64,000 nucleotides of DNA from Pseudoalteromonas piscicida. GTDB lineage: Bacteria > Pseudomonadota > Gammaproteobacteria > Enterobacterales > Alteromonadaceae. The stretch lies in contig NZ_CP011925.1 in the NCBI RefSeq assembly GCF_000238315.3, positions 434,001-498,000 on the forward strand. The letters run 5' to 3'. Of the stretch, positions 35,613-44,131 are shown piece after piece. The notes under the pieces are model-generated. The model saw nothing but the letters and a program-made list of their open reading frames with translations, searched no databases and had not been told where the DNA came from. Within the stretch, counting starts at the first letter, position 1. Every line of letters starts with the position of its first letter. The position numbers and the translations under genes were made by a program.

Positions 35613-36473
35613 TTACGCTTCGCAAGCTTCGGCTAGGGTGCTGGTTTGGGTGTTAATGGAATAATCTTCCATATCAAAGTCAGACAAGAAAATATTGGAG
35701 ATCTTAACAATATTGTCGCCAAGGCTTTCATCTTGTAGGAAAAGTCCTAACGCTACTTCAGTACCGTTTACGACTTTGTGAAAGTCATCCATTTCAGAGA
35801 AGTCCATAATGTGGAATACCCCAGCTTGAGGATTCATTTTCAGTGCTTTTTGGTAAGTGTCTTTATAGTGCTGCGCCATGATGAGCGGGCATTTTGCAGT
35901 CCATATATCCTTATCTTTTGATTCAGCTAAAACGATGTCTACTCCCTTACTGTTTTCGAAGAGAATTTTAGTTACACCGTTGCTCGTTGCGAGTGACAAT
36001 TGCGGGAAACTTGCTAAATCTTGCGAGATGATTTTACGTAAAGATTGGATCCCACGGTTTTTACAATTGCGCTCACCCTGAAGCACTAAGCGGTCGCGTT
36101 TTACAATGCTGTAATCACTTAATACGGCTTCTAGCTCGTCAGGTAATGGCGCAAGTCCTTGACTGTCGGTGGTCATTGCTGGGGATGCAGAAATATCACA
36201 AGATTCACTACCACACTGTAAGCCCAGATCGTCTATCAACACGCCAAGCACCACTTTAAGTTTTTTCTTGTGCTCTAAAATCGCGTTGTTCGCGACATTT
36301 AACACCTTTACCATTGAATCGATTGAGAATTCAGTAGCGGAATAACGCGGATCAAAATGCCCACCTTCTAGATAAAAGGCGGAGACAGTAGGGTAGTGTT
36401 CAGCGACATCCATACGGATCATCTCTAGGAGTTTTTGCTCTACTTTTCCAACCATTTTTTCTTTTAATTTCAT
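35613..36473 (-). CDS. Unknown protein heading the desulfurase operon
   Basis: I do not recognise this 286-residue, probably cytoplasmic protein. It has no signal peptide or membrane helix. It contains a possible metal or sulfur-handling motif, CGSESC (about residues 93-98), another cysteine in ERNCKNRG, and a cysteine two residues from the end. It is the first gene of the leftward operon, 58 bases before the cysteine desulfurase, so it could be a sulfur acceptor or partner of that enzyme. A promoter with a MerR-type 19-bp spacer lies about 190 bases upstream. Confidence 0.6.
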   Translation of the reverse strand: MKLKEKMVGKVEQKLLEMIRMDVAEHYPTVSAFYLEGGHFDPRYSATEFSIDSMVKVLNVANNAILEHKKKLKVVLGVLIDDLGLQCGSESCDISASPAMTTDSQGLAPLPDELEAVLSDYSIVKRDRLVLQGERNCKNRGIQSLRKIISQDLASFPQLSLATSNGVTKILFENSKGVDIVLAESKDKDIWTAKCPLIMAQHYKDTYQKALKMNPQAGVFHIMDFSEMDDFHKVVNGTEVALGLFLQDESLGDNIVKISNIFLSDFDMEDYSINTQTSTLAEACEA

Positions 36474-37107
36474 TTCGTTAGTCTCTATCTGTAGTTGTGT
36501 TAAAGGTGTTTAATACCTTTGAGTAACGGCCTAATTAGTTTGTTTACCGACAAGCATGTGCCAAAGCGGTAACGCACGAAGTAATTAATTTCCATGCCCT
36601 ACTAACAAAGTGAGGTTAATAAAAAGTCAACTTCACCTTAAGGATGAATCTGCCAAGTTAAATAACTGTAAAGATTGCCACGGTGGTAAGGTCAATGTTT
36701 GTTTGCGTAAAAATTGAGTTTTTTAGAAGTTTTTTTGTGAAACTTTCATTTCAATTGTTTTAATCGAGTCAGCGCCAATTGGTGAAAAAGAAAACCAAGA
36801 TTATGCTAAGTGACTTGTTTGATTAATAAACATCTTTTAGGCGGAATAAGAAATCAGTAGGACTATGCCGATTTCTTCACCGAGTTGAGTCATTGCCGTT
36901 TGCACGGCATTTGCGTTAATCAAAATAAATGCGATTAGCTAAGCATTTTGGCTAAAAACATTGGGTTACATATCTATGCTTGTTTAGGGAAAAGTGGTTT
37001 TTGCAGTTGCTGTAATGTCTCTGTAATCTCTTGTAACTCGGTGTAATAGATAAAATCACGACCCTTAAATATGCTTTTAAAGTAATAGCTTAAAGGAGCA
37101 TATTAAA
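36474..37107. other. Divergent control region of the candidate metabolic cluster
   Basis: These 634 bases separate the desulfurase operon from the amine-oxidase operon. The MerR-type promoter at 36665-36695 faces left. AAAGGAGC just before 37108 is the ribosome site of the rightward operon. I see no other gene. Confidence 0.6.
36665..36695 (-). promoter_or_regulatory. MerR-type promoter upstream of the desulfurase operon
   Basis: On the minus strand TTGACC (36690-36695) and TACAGT (36665-36670) are exactly 19 bases apart. This is the same layout as the copA and copZ promoters, and all three begin TTGACCTTACCA. The spacer contains the near-palindrome TTACCAC-C-GTGGCAA. The right half-site differs from the CueR consensus, so CueR or another MerR protein could bind. 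Confidence 0.5.
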
Positions 37108-38982
37108 ATGAATAAAGAACTAGATATTGCCATTGTGGGTGGCGGTGTATCGGGTGTATATAGTGCATGGCGTCTTCAGCAAGAACTTGGTGATACACAT
37201 CGCATAGGCTTATTTGAATATAGCGATCGTATCGGTGGTCGTTTGTACAGTCGCACGCTTCCGGGGTTGCCCAACGTTGTGGCTGAGCTTGGTGGAATGC
37301 GCTTTATTCCTGACGATCATGTGATGGTGAGTACGCTGGTGGATGAGCTAAAACTCCAAACCAAAGACTTCCCAATGGGCTCAAAGCTGCCGTTATACCC
37401 CTCAAATGCAGAAAGCCCTCCTGAAGCAGGCAGTGAAAACAACCTCTTTTACCTGCGCGGACAATATTTTAGATATCGTGATTTCGCCGAGTGTCCAGAT
37501 AAAATCCCATACAAGCTTGAAGAAACAGAGCGAGGCTATGGACCGGAAGATCTTCAAGTTAAAGTCATGAACCTCATCTGCCCGGGATTTGCCGATATGT
37601 CTCTTGCAGAGCAGATGAAAGTCAAAGTGTTTGGCAAGGAAATCTGGCGCTTTGGCTTTTGGAACTTGCTTGAGCATGTGTTGAGTAACGAAGCATATCT
37701 TTTTATGAAAGAAGCGGGTGGCTACGATGCTAATGTGGCGAATGCCAGCGCGGTTACTCAGCTGCCTGCCACTGAATATAGTGATGATACGGTATTTAAA
37801 ACACTCAAAGATGGTTTTCAGGCGTTACCGCTGAAGCTATGTGAAGAGTTTGCAGCGGCACCGGGCTGCCTGGATCGCTGTAAGCGCGTTAATATGTTGC
37901 ATCGACTTGCAAAAATTGAGCTGCATGATTGTGGCGAGTATCGTTATGAACTCACTTTTCAACCAACACAAGTGAATGGCGGTGGAAAAGTGGTCGATAA
38001 AGATGCTCCAGCATATAGCATCAAAGTGAAGCGGCTTATTTTGGCTATGCCAAGGCGCTCGCTTGAGCTGATTGAATCGCCGTTCTTTGACGACCCTTGG
38101 TTGAAAGAAAACATTCCATCAGTACTTATCCAAAAAGCGATTAAGATGTTTATGGCTTACGAGCAACCTTGGTGGCGCAGTTTGGGGCTTGTTGCTGGTC
38201 GCTCTGTCACTGACTTACCAATCCGTCAAACTTATTACATGGGCACGGAATGCGATCAAAAAGAATGCCTTGAATACGAGACCAACGAAAAAGGCGAACA
38301 GGTATGTAAAGTAGAGCATACCTATGGTGAGCCTAATACCAACTCGCTGCTAATGGCTTCTTACAATGATATTGGCACTATCCCTTACTGGAAAGGTTTA
38401 GAAAAGGGCGAGCATTACCCAGGCTTTATGCCAGCCTATGGGGCACAAGGCTATACCGAAAACGAGATAGTACCTAAAAACCAGTATCAAATTACCACCG
38501 GGATGGTTGAAGCGGCACATCGCCAAATTCAAGCGTTACATAATCAAAAAGCGCTCCCAATGCCCTATTCTGCAATCTACCAAGAGTGGGGGGATGACCC
38601 TTATGGCGGTGGCTGGCATGAGTGGAAAGCCAATTATCGTCTCGATGAGATCATGTGCAGAATGCGCCACCCTGTCGCGAGTGAAGAAATCTATATTGTT
38701 GGCGAAGCGTACTCCTATGAACAAGGCTGGGTTGAAGGAGCGTTAAATACGGCTGAATCAACATTGGCTGAGTTCTTTGCTTTACCAACACCGAAGTGGT
38801 TATCTAAAGACAAAGCACAGTATGAACAGTGGCTTGAGTCACACCACAACTACTTACCAGTAGATTGCCGTAAAGGTGGCTGCTCGTGTCAGCATTCAGC
38901 GCAGCAGCCAAATGCCAGTTCAGACACCCTGGACGAAGTCACTGAATTCGCCTATCGAGGTATTAATCATGAGTACCGCTAA
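37108..38982 (+). CDS. FAD-dependent amine/L-amino acid oxidase
   Basis: This 624-residue flavoenzyme has an N-terminal dinucleotide fold DIAIVGGGVSGVYSAWRL (residues 5-22) and the FAD motif RIGGRLYSRTL (about 42-52). It has GGMRF (about 62-66) and a C-terminal FAD segment IYIVGEAYSYEQGWVEGAL. This is the amine oxidase superfamily that includes flavin L-amino acid oxidases: amino acid plus O2 gives 2-oxo acid, ammonia and H2O2. It lacks a signal peptide. The tail has a compact cysteine cluster, CRKGGCSCQH. It is the first gene of a tightly coupled trio; the decarboxylase start overlaps its end by 14 bases. The substrate is unknown; an aromatic amino acid is plausible. Confidence 0.85.
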   Translation: MNKELDIAIVGGGVSGVYSAWRLQQELGDTHRIGLFEYSDRIGGRLYSRTLPGLPNVVAELGGMRFIPDDHVMVSTLVDELKLQTKDFPMGSKLPLYPSNAESPPEAGSENNLFYLRGQYFRYRDFAECPDKIPYKLEETERGYGPEDLQVKVMNLICPGFADMSLAEQMKVKVFGKEIWRFGFWNLLEHVLSNEAYLFMKEAGGYDANVANASAVTQLPATEYSDDTVFKTLKDGFQALPLKLCEEFAAAPGCLDRCKRVNMLHRLAKIELHDCGEYRYELTFQPTQVNGGGKVVDKDAPAYSIKVKRLILAMPRRSLELIESPFFDDPWLKENIPSVLIQKAIKMFMAYEQPWWRSLGLVAGRSVTDLPIRQTYYMGTECDQKECLEYETNEKGEQVCKVEHTYGEPNTNSLLMASYNDIGTIPYWKGLEKGEHYPGFMPAYGAQGYTENEIVPKNQYQITTGMVEAAHRQIQALHNQKALPMPYSAIYQEWGDDPYGGGWHEWKANYRLDEIMCRMRHPVASEEIYIVGEAYSYEQGWVEGALNTAESTLAEFFALPTPKWLSKDKAQYEQWLESHHNYLPVDCRKGGCSCQHSAQQPNASSDTLDEVTEFAYRGINHEYR

Positions 38983-40732
38983 TTTTACGGTTGCTGACCA
39001 TTTACTGTGGCGGTTAAAGCAGTTGGGCCTTGATAAGGTGTTTCAAGTGCCTGGTGACTATGTGCAAGAATTTATGACCGCACTGGACAACTTTCCTGGT
39101 ATTGACGCAGTAGGCGATGTAACCGAACTGGGTGCAGGCTACGCGGCGGATGGATATGCAAGATACCGAGGTATTGGCGCGGTGTCTGTGCAATACGGCG
39201 TTGGCACGTTCAGTGTATTAAACGCCATCGCCGGCGCTTATGTCGAGCGTAATCCGGTTGTCGTTATATCGGCAAGCCCATCGGCTGAAAACCGTGTCGA
39301 TATTGAAGAAACAGGCGTGTTATTTCATCACTCTACCGGCGACTATAGCGCAGATAAAAAGGTGTTTGAAAATGTCACTGTTGCCAGTGAAATTCTTTCG
39401 GATCCTGCTTCTGCTCCGGAGATTATTGATAATGCGTTACGCCTTGCCATGAGTGAAAAGCGGCCTATTTATCTAGAGGCATGGCAAAACGTGTGGGGCG
39501 CAGCGTGTGATAAACCAGATGGCCATTTAGTGATCCCAAGACCGGCTTCTAATCCCGCGATGATGGCAAGTTTACTCGATAAAGTAATCAACCGACTCAA
39601 AGAGGCTGAGAAACCTCTGGTATTGTTAGGCATTGAGATTACGCGGCTCGGCATACAAAGGGAAGTCGAGAACTTACTCTGTAATCTCAATATTCCGTAT
39701 ACCACGACCACGCTAGCCAAATCAGTATTAAGTGAGGTGCAAGGGCTTGGGAAGGAGTTGTTTGTTGGCACCTATGCGGGTGAAGCATCATGGCCTGAAA
39801 CGTTTGATTTTGTTAGCAAACGAGATTGCATTTTAGCGTTGGGAGCGATATTCACCGACGATTACCTGACCATGTTAAAAACGCAAGGTAACGAATTGAT
39901 CCGCGTGAATATGGGTGAAGCAAGAATTGGTAACTGCGAGCGCTTTAGTGGTATCGATTTAGCACAGTTTATTGATGATTTAACGGTGTATATTGAGCAT
40001 TATCCGATGCAGCATCGTGCGCATTGCTCGTTGCCGGAAAATCCCTATTTGAATAGTTCCGTACATGATTGCGATGCCATCAGCTACGAAAACTTCTTTT
40101 GCACATACCAAAAGCAGCTAGCCCAATGCCAAAAGGTGCGTGACTTCAACCTTATTTTAGGTGAAAGCTCTTCGCTTTATATGGCGGCGCGTTTAACTGG
40201 TATTGAAGAAAGTCGCTTTATTAGTGATGCAGCTTGGGGGTCGTTAGGTCATGAAACCGGTTGCTCACTTGGCACAGCCTTGGCTGATAATCGACGTAGT
40301 GTTGTGGTTGCCGGCGACGGTGGGTTTATGATGATGTGCCAAACACTGTCTAGCATTAGTCATAACAAACTCAATACTGCAGTGTTTGTAATGAGTAACC
40401 AAGTGTATGCAATTGAGCAGTCGTTTGTTGATATCTGTGCGTTTACTCCTGCGGGGGCATTTGCACCATTTGATGATCTGCATCGTTGGGACTATAAATC
40501 ATTAGCGAATGCATATTTTGTAGAATATTTGAATGTAGAGACCGTCGCGGATCTAAATGGTGTTTTTGCTACGCTTCATGAAAACCCATGTAAGCCGTAC
40601 CTCATTAAAGTCAATATTGATAAAAAAGATCTCGCACCAGCGATACAAGATCTCGCCGAAGCCATTACGGGTAACAAAGTGGACGACTGTCCATGTGGAA
40701 ATAGCACAGCGCAAGGAAACAACAATGCCTAA
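38969..40732 (+). CDS. Thiamine-diphosphate 2-oxo acid decarboxylase (IPDC/PDC-like)
   Basis: The protein has 587 residues from the ATG at 38969, which follows GAGG and gives MSTANFTVADHLL, the usual N-terminus of pyruvate/indolepyruvate-type decarboxylases. The catalytic glutamate is in VTELGAGYAADGYAR. The histidine pair typical of 2-oxo acid decarboxylases is in GVLFHHSTGDY. The thiamine-diphosphate motif begins at AGDGGFMMM. Such enzymes turn 2-oxo acids into aldehydes and CO2, the next step after the upstream oxidase. The tail again has a small cysteine motif, DDCPCGN. Its TAA overlaps the start of the next gene by 8 bases. Confidence 0.9.
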   Translation: MSTANFTVADHLLWRLKQLGLDKVFQVPGDYVQEFMTALDNFPGIDAVGDVTELGAGYAADGYARYRGIGAVSVQYGVGTFSVLNAIAGAYVERNPVVVISASPSAENRVDIEETGVLFHHSTGDYSADKKVFENVTVASEILSDPASAPEIIDNALRLAMSEKRPIYLEAWQNVWGAACDKPDGHLVIPRPASNPAMMASLLDKVINRLKEAEKPLVLLGIEITRLGIQREVENLLCNLNIPYTTTTLAKSVLSEVQGLGKELFVGTYAGEASWPETFDFVSKRDCILALGAIFTDDYLTMLKTQGNELIRVNMGEARIGNCERFSGIDLAQFIDDLTVYIEHYPMQHRAHCSLPENPYLNSSVHDCDAISYENFFCTYQKQLAQCQKVRDFNLILGESSSLYMAARLTGIEESRFISDAAWGSLGHETGCSLGTALADNRRSVVVAGDGGFMMMCQTLSSISHNKLNTAVFVMSNQVYAIEQSFVDICAFTPAGAFAPFDDLHRWDYKSLANAYFVEYLNVETVADLNGVFATLHENPCKPYLIKVNIDKKDLAPAIQDLAEAITGNKVDDCPCGNSTAQGNNNA

Positions 40733-42494
40733 ACAATCCAATAAACCAATCCCTGATTCTCAGTTAGAAGAAGCACAAAAGCGTATCGACCGCTATTGGC
40801 GCGCGACACAAGGATTTGTACTCGCGTTAGAAAGCAAACATGGTTTTTCCGAAAAGCAGTTACTTACGTTATTGCCAACGGGTGATACTTCGATGGAGCG
40901 CTTTAGAGAATATCAAGCTAAAGCGCTTATATTTAACACACGATTTCAGTTTTCGCCCTCGGTGATTGTGATGTGTAATAACACCGATGATGTGATGCGC
41001 GCCTATCAAGAAGCGATAGCCTATAACTTACCCATTCGAGTGCGCTCTGGCGGTCATGATCACGAAGGGGAGTGCAGCGGCACTGATGTGGTGCTACTGG
41101 ATTTAAGCGGTTTAAAAGACTTCTCCATTGAGAAAGAAGGCGATGACTATATCGCACATATTGGCTCGGGCTATCGGTTCTATCAATTAGTACCAAAGCT
41201 TGCTGAATCTGGTTACAAGGATATTCCGCCGTTAACTATTCCGCACGGCACTTGCGCCACGGTTGGGTTAGCTGGGTATATTCAAGGCGGTGGTTGGGGC
41301 CCGTGGACGCGAGCAAAAGGGATGTGCTGTGAGTCACTCGTTGGTGCAACTGTTATTTTGCAAGATGGCTCAAGAGTTGAAGTCTCTGAAACCGAAAATA
41401 AGGAGATTTTATGGGCACTGCGCGGAGGCGGGGCGTTAAGTTATGGGATTGTGACAGAGTTTAGAGTCAAAGCTTTTGAGCTACCTGACGAAATCCATCG
41501 CTTTGAAATTAACTGGAATAATGAGGCTTGTGGTTCTACAGACTTATCCACCTGGCAACTGCTTGGCCAGTGGGAAAATGCAATTAACGACTCAAATACT
41601 GAGCAATTAGTTGGTACTAATCTAAAAATCAACGCGATCCCGGATATTAGCGAATGTGAAAAGTCACCTGGTTACGAAAAAACCTTAAAGCATCCAAGTA
41701 CTATGTATGGTTATTGGCAAGGCTCTGAAGCGGCTTTGACTCAGTTTGCTAAACAGTATTTCCCTACAGCCAAAGTGCAGGTGACGGGTACGGACACCAA
41801 GCAAAATTATAGCGAAGCATTGATGTCTGACTGGTCACGAAACTCCTTGGCTAATCTCAAAAAACTGGGGTTAAAAGGAACGCTAGCTGCAAGCCTTGAT
41901 GGTGAACCATTTACACCAGATTTTGATGCCCCAGCGCCACACAAGATCACCTCAAAGCTAGTGCGTGAGTCTGGCCTTACCGAACAAGGCAAGTTGGAGC
42001 TATTGCGTTCACTCACATCGCCTTTACTGTTTGCACAAAATGCCCCACTTGGACTATTTAGTTATGTCACTTTAGGTGCGATAGCGGGTAAGTTTTATGC
42101 TGAAGACACCCGAGAAGAGGCTAAAGACCGTGTTGCCTTCCCGTATACTACAGCGCAGTACACCATTCAATACCAAACTTGGTGGAATACCGAGTTAAAA
42201 TACGACGGCAGTTACGACAGCAAACGCCTCGGTCAAGCAAATCCAGTATACCGCTATGTAAACCGTGCGCTTGATTGGATTGACGTTAGCCGCGACACCA
42301 CCATTGAAGGGGCATACGGCGCGTTTATCAGCTTTAAAGACGCATCCATCCCGACGAAGACCTACTTCCAAGAGAATTATGAAAAACTCATTGAAATCAA
42401 AGAGGAGTATTCGGGTTTCACAGTTAAATTAGACTGTGGTAAAGAGGTTTACGTTAACTTTAATCGCCTAAGAACCCGTAAGACAATTATTTAA
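40725..42494 (+). CDS. BBE-type FAD-linked oxidase with bicovalent flavin
   Basis: The protein has 589 residues from the ATG at 40725, preceded by AAGGAAAC. The FAD_binding_4 domain (about 75-255) shows both covalent flavin anchors: H111 in RVRSGGHDHEG and C177 in HGTCATVGLAGYIQGGG. A BBE C-terminal segment is present (VNFNRLR). Family members oxidise alcohols, aldehyde hydrates or reticuline-type substrates with O2, often in secondary metabolism. No export signal is seen. It is the third gene of the coupled oxidase-decarboxylase-oxidase operon, so it may act on the aldehyde or a product derived from it. Confidence 0.88.
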   Translation: MPKQSNKPIPDSQLEEAQKRIDRYWRATQGFVLALESKHGFSEKQLLTLLPTGDTSMERFREYQAKALIFNTRFQFSPSVIVMCNNTDDVMRAYQEAIAYNLPIRVRSGGHDHEGECSGTDVVLLDLSGLKDFSIEKEGDDYIAHIGSGYRFYQLVPKLAESGYKDIPPLTIPHGTCATVGLAGYIQGGGWGPWTRAKGMCCESLVGATVILQDGSRVEVSETENKEILWALRGGGALSYGIVTEFRVKAFELPDEIHRFEINWNNEACGSTDLSTWQLLGQWENAINDSNTEQLVGTNLKINAIPDISECEKSPGYEKTLKHPSTMYGYWQGSEAALTQFAKQYFPTAKVQVTGTDTKQNYSEALMSDWSRNSLANLKKLGLKGTLAASLDGEPFTPDFDAPAPHKITSKLVRESGLTEQGKLELLRSLTSPLLFAQNAPLGLFSYVTLGAIAGKFYAEDTREEAKDRVAFPYTTAQYTIQYQTWWNTELKYDGSYDSKRLGQANPVYRYVNRALDWIDVSRDTTIEGAYGAFISFKDASIPTKTYFQENYEKLIEIKEEYSGFTVKLDCGKEVYVNFNRLRTRKTII

Positions 42495-42510
42495 CAGTGC
42501 TAAATGTGAA

Positions 42511-42540
42511 GAGCAAAAAGCCAGTATCGGCTTTTTGCTC
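42511..42540 (+). terminator. Terminator after the BBE oxidase operon
   Basis: A perfect 12-bp stem GAGCAAAAAGCC/GGCTTTTTGCTC with a 6-base loop follows the stop codon by 16 bases. The T-run is inside the stem arm. Confidence 0.75.
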
Positions 42541-42554
42541 GGTTTCATCTTTAG

Positions 42555-42888
42555 GTAGGAGCTGCTTTACACAGCGATCTGGTTGTTTTTATATTGGATT
42601 TTTGGCTGGTGAGAAGGGAGGGGGTCTTCACCGAAAATTCGTTGAAAAACATAAACTGCTCGGCGAGTGAATCGCCTCCTACAAGCATGACTTCACTACC
42701 GAGTAGGCGCTGTTTTACACAGCGTTCTGGTTGTTTTTATATTGAATTTTTGGCTGGCGAGAGCTGAGGTTTTTTTCATCAAAAATTCGTTGAAAAGCAT
42801 AAACCGCTCGGTGGGTAAACCGCCACCTACACGCGTATTTACGCTACGCAGTAGGAGCTGTTTCACACAGCGATCTTGTTGCTTTTAT
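42555..42888. repeat. REP array, 148-bp period
   Basis: GTAGGAGCTGCTTTACACAG-type units begin at 42555, 42703 and 42851, exactly 148 bases apart. Between them, inverted units ending in CCTCCTAC and CACCTAC give REP doublets. Each unit has the REP form: GTAG followed by a small hairpin such as GCTG...CAGC or GGCGA...TCGCC. No RAYT transposase is in the window. Confidence 0.8.
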
Positions 42889-43032
42889 TAAGTTCGCCGT
42901 CGCCAACACGACCAATAAGCGGTGATACTTTGAATAACCTAGTGCGCCTAAATAAACACTCTGGCTAGATAAGGGAATAATTTAACGTCACTTTAAAAAC
43001 AAATGGTTAGCTGTTTCTTATCCGAATTTTAG

Positions 43033-43476
43033 CTAATTAAACAAGCTGAATTTCCCAGTAAATTCTTTAAGCTCCGCGCTATCGCCAAACATGCAAATGC
43101 CAAAGTACTCTAAGTCTTGTTCTGATGTTTCAGCGGTTGCACTTACTTGCTGTTCGGATGTGCCAACAATCATGGTATCTGTAAAGTCGGTAAAAGGGAT
43201 GTTACGAGCCACAAGCTCTGCTCGCACTTTTCTGATTTTATTACTGTTATCTGCTTTAAGCACAATAAATGGGTAGTGCGAAATCGAAGGGTGAATACCA
43301 CCATCTTTGTCTTGATACGGTAAAAAGCAGAGCTCATCAGTATTACCAATTTGGTCAATGAGCCCAGCGGTCATATGGCCAAGCGCATTAAAAAGCCGAC
43401 CAAGTTCAACTTTTTTATTGAGCACAGCAACAAATCGCTTTGAGTTTTCGTCCGGTAAAATGGAAAAATCAGTCAT
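43033..43476 (-). CDS. DUF2000 family protein
   Basis: This 147-residue protein matches the DUF2000 pattern: an N-terminal strand FVAVLNKKVELGRLFNALGH with the HMTAGL turn, and a central YPFIVLKADNSNKIRKVR. The fold resembles peptidyl-tRNA hydrolase type 2, but no activity is established. It is a single gene, transcribed leftward and separated from the oxidase operon by the REP array, so functional linkage is not indicated. Confidence 0.75.
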   Translation of the reverse strand: MTDFSILPDENSKRFVAVLNKKVELGRLFNALGHMTAGLIDQIGNTDELCFLPYQDKDGGIHPSISHYPFIVLKADNSNKIRKVRAELVARNIPFTDFTDTMIVGTSEQQVSATAETSEQDLEYFGICMFGDSAELKEFTGKFSLFN

Positions 43477-43740
43477 AGACTTCCTTGAGTTAAATTAAAG
43501 CCTTAGCTTACTTTCTCGCTGCTCAGAATACTACTTTTCAGTCTCTTTCTGTAGAAAAGTAGTTTCTGCTTCTATTGACTTTTGATTTAATTATCAAGGT
43601 ATTGCAATATTTTCTTTAAAGCTTAACTTCGTTGCCTTGACGGAAAACCAAAAATATATATTCTGACAGGAAGATGAGACAAGTAAAATTAAGCAATAGT
43701 TGAATATTGATATTTTTAGATATCTAGGTATAGTGTACAC

Positions 43741-44043
43741 ATGAATGTATTAGAAGCAATTAAAGCGTTAAGTAACCAGACTAGGCTATCAATACTCCAA
43801 AATCTTAGAGAGCCGGAAAAGCACTTTCCGCCGCAGGATGAAGGTGATGTCAATGTTGATGGGGTTTGTGTTAGTAGTATTCAGGAGGGGGTTGGCTTAA
43901 GCCAATCAACGACGTCAACGTATTTGGCGTCATTACAACGAGCGGGGCTTGTTACTTCCAAGCGAATGGGTGGATGGACTTACTATAAGAGAAATGAAGA
44001 GAATATTAGGCTGTTGCTTGAAATTCTTGGTAAAGAGCTGTAA
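43741..44043 (+). CDS. ArsR-family winged-helix regulator
   Basis: This 100-residue protein has an ArsR winged helix: ALSNQTRLSILQNLRE, then SQSTTSTYLASLQRAGLV as recognition helix and GGWTYYKR as wing. The metal motif ELCVCDL of arsenic sensors is absent; instead a single cysteine lies in DGVCVSSI. This leaves a redox or small-molecule ligand more likely than a metal. A hairpin terminator overlaps its stop codon. The genes that follow encode a quinone-oxidoreductase-like enzyme and an ABM monooxygenase, its probable targets. Confidence 0.8.
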   Translation: MNVLEAIKALSNQTRLSILQNLREPEKHFPPQDEGDVNVDGVCVSSIQEGVGLSQSTTSTYLASLQRAGLVTSKRMGGWTYYKRNEENIRLLLEILGKEL

Positions 44044-44059
44044 TTGCAGCTCTTTTTTT
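44032..44059 (+). terminator. Rho-independent terminator after arsR-type gene
   Basis: The stem AAAGAGCTG/CAGCTCTTT with a 6-base loop, followed by a T-run, overlaps the stop codon. Confidence 0.85.
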
Positions 44060-44131
44060 GAATCTGCAAATCTATAAATGTAGATATATAAATATGTGAA
44101 TGTGTGATTTTATAATTATGAGAGGCAAAGT

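Noticed and set aside
40557..40724. Long N-terminal extension of the BBE oxidase
   Set aside because: It overlaps the decarboxylase gene in another frame; AAGGAAAC lies just before the ATG at 40725 and the homologous part starts after it.
42511..42888. CRISPR array at the REP region
   Set aside because: The repeats are 148 bases apart, occur in inverted pairs with hairpins and have similar spacers, which is REP and not CRISPR structure; no cas genes are present.
43033..43476. DUF2000 gene as a member of the oxidase cluster
   Set aside because: It is on the opposite strand and separated from the oxidase operon by a terminator and the REP array.
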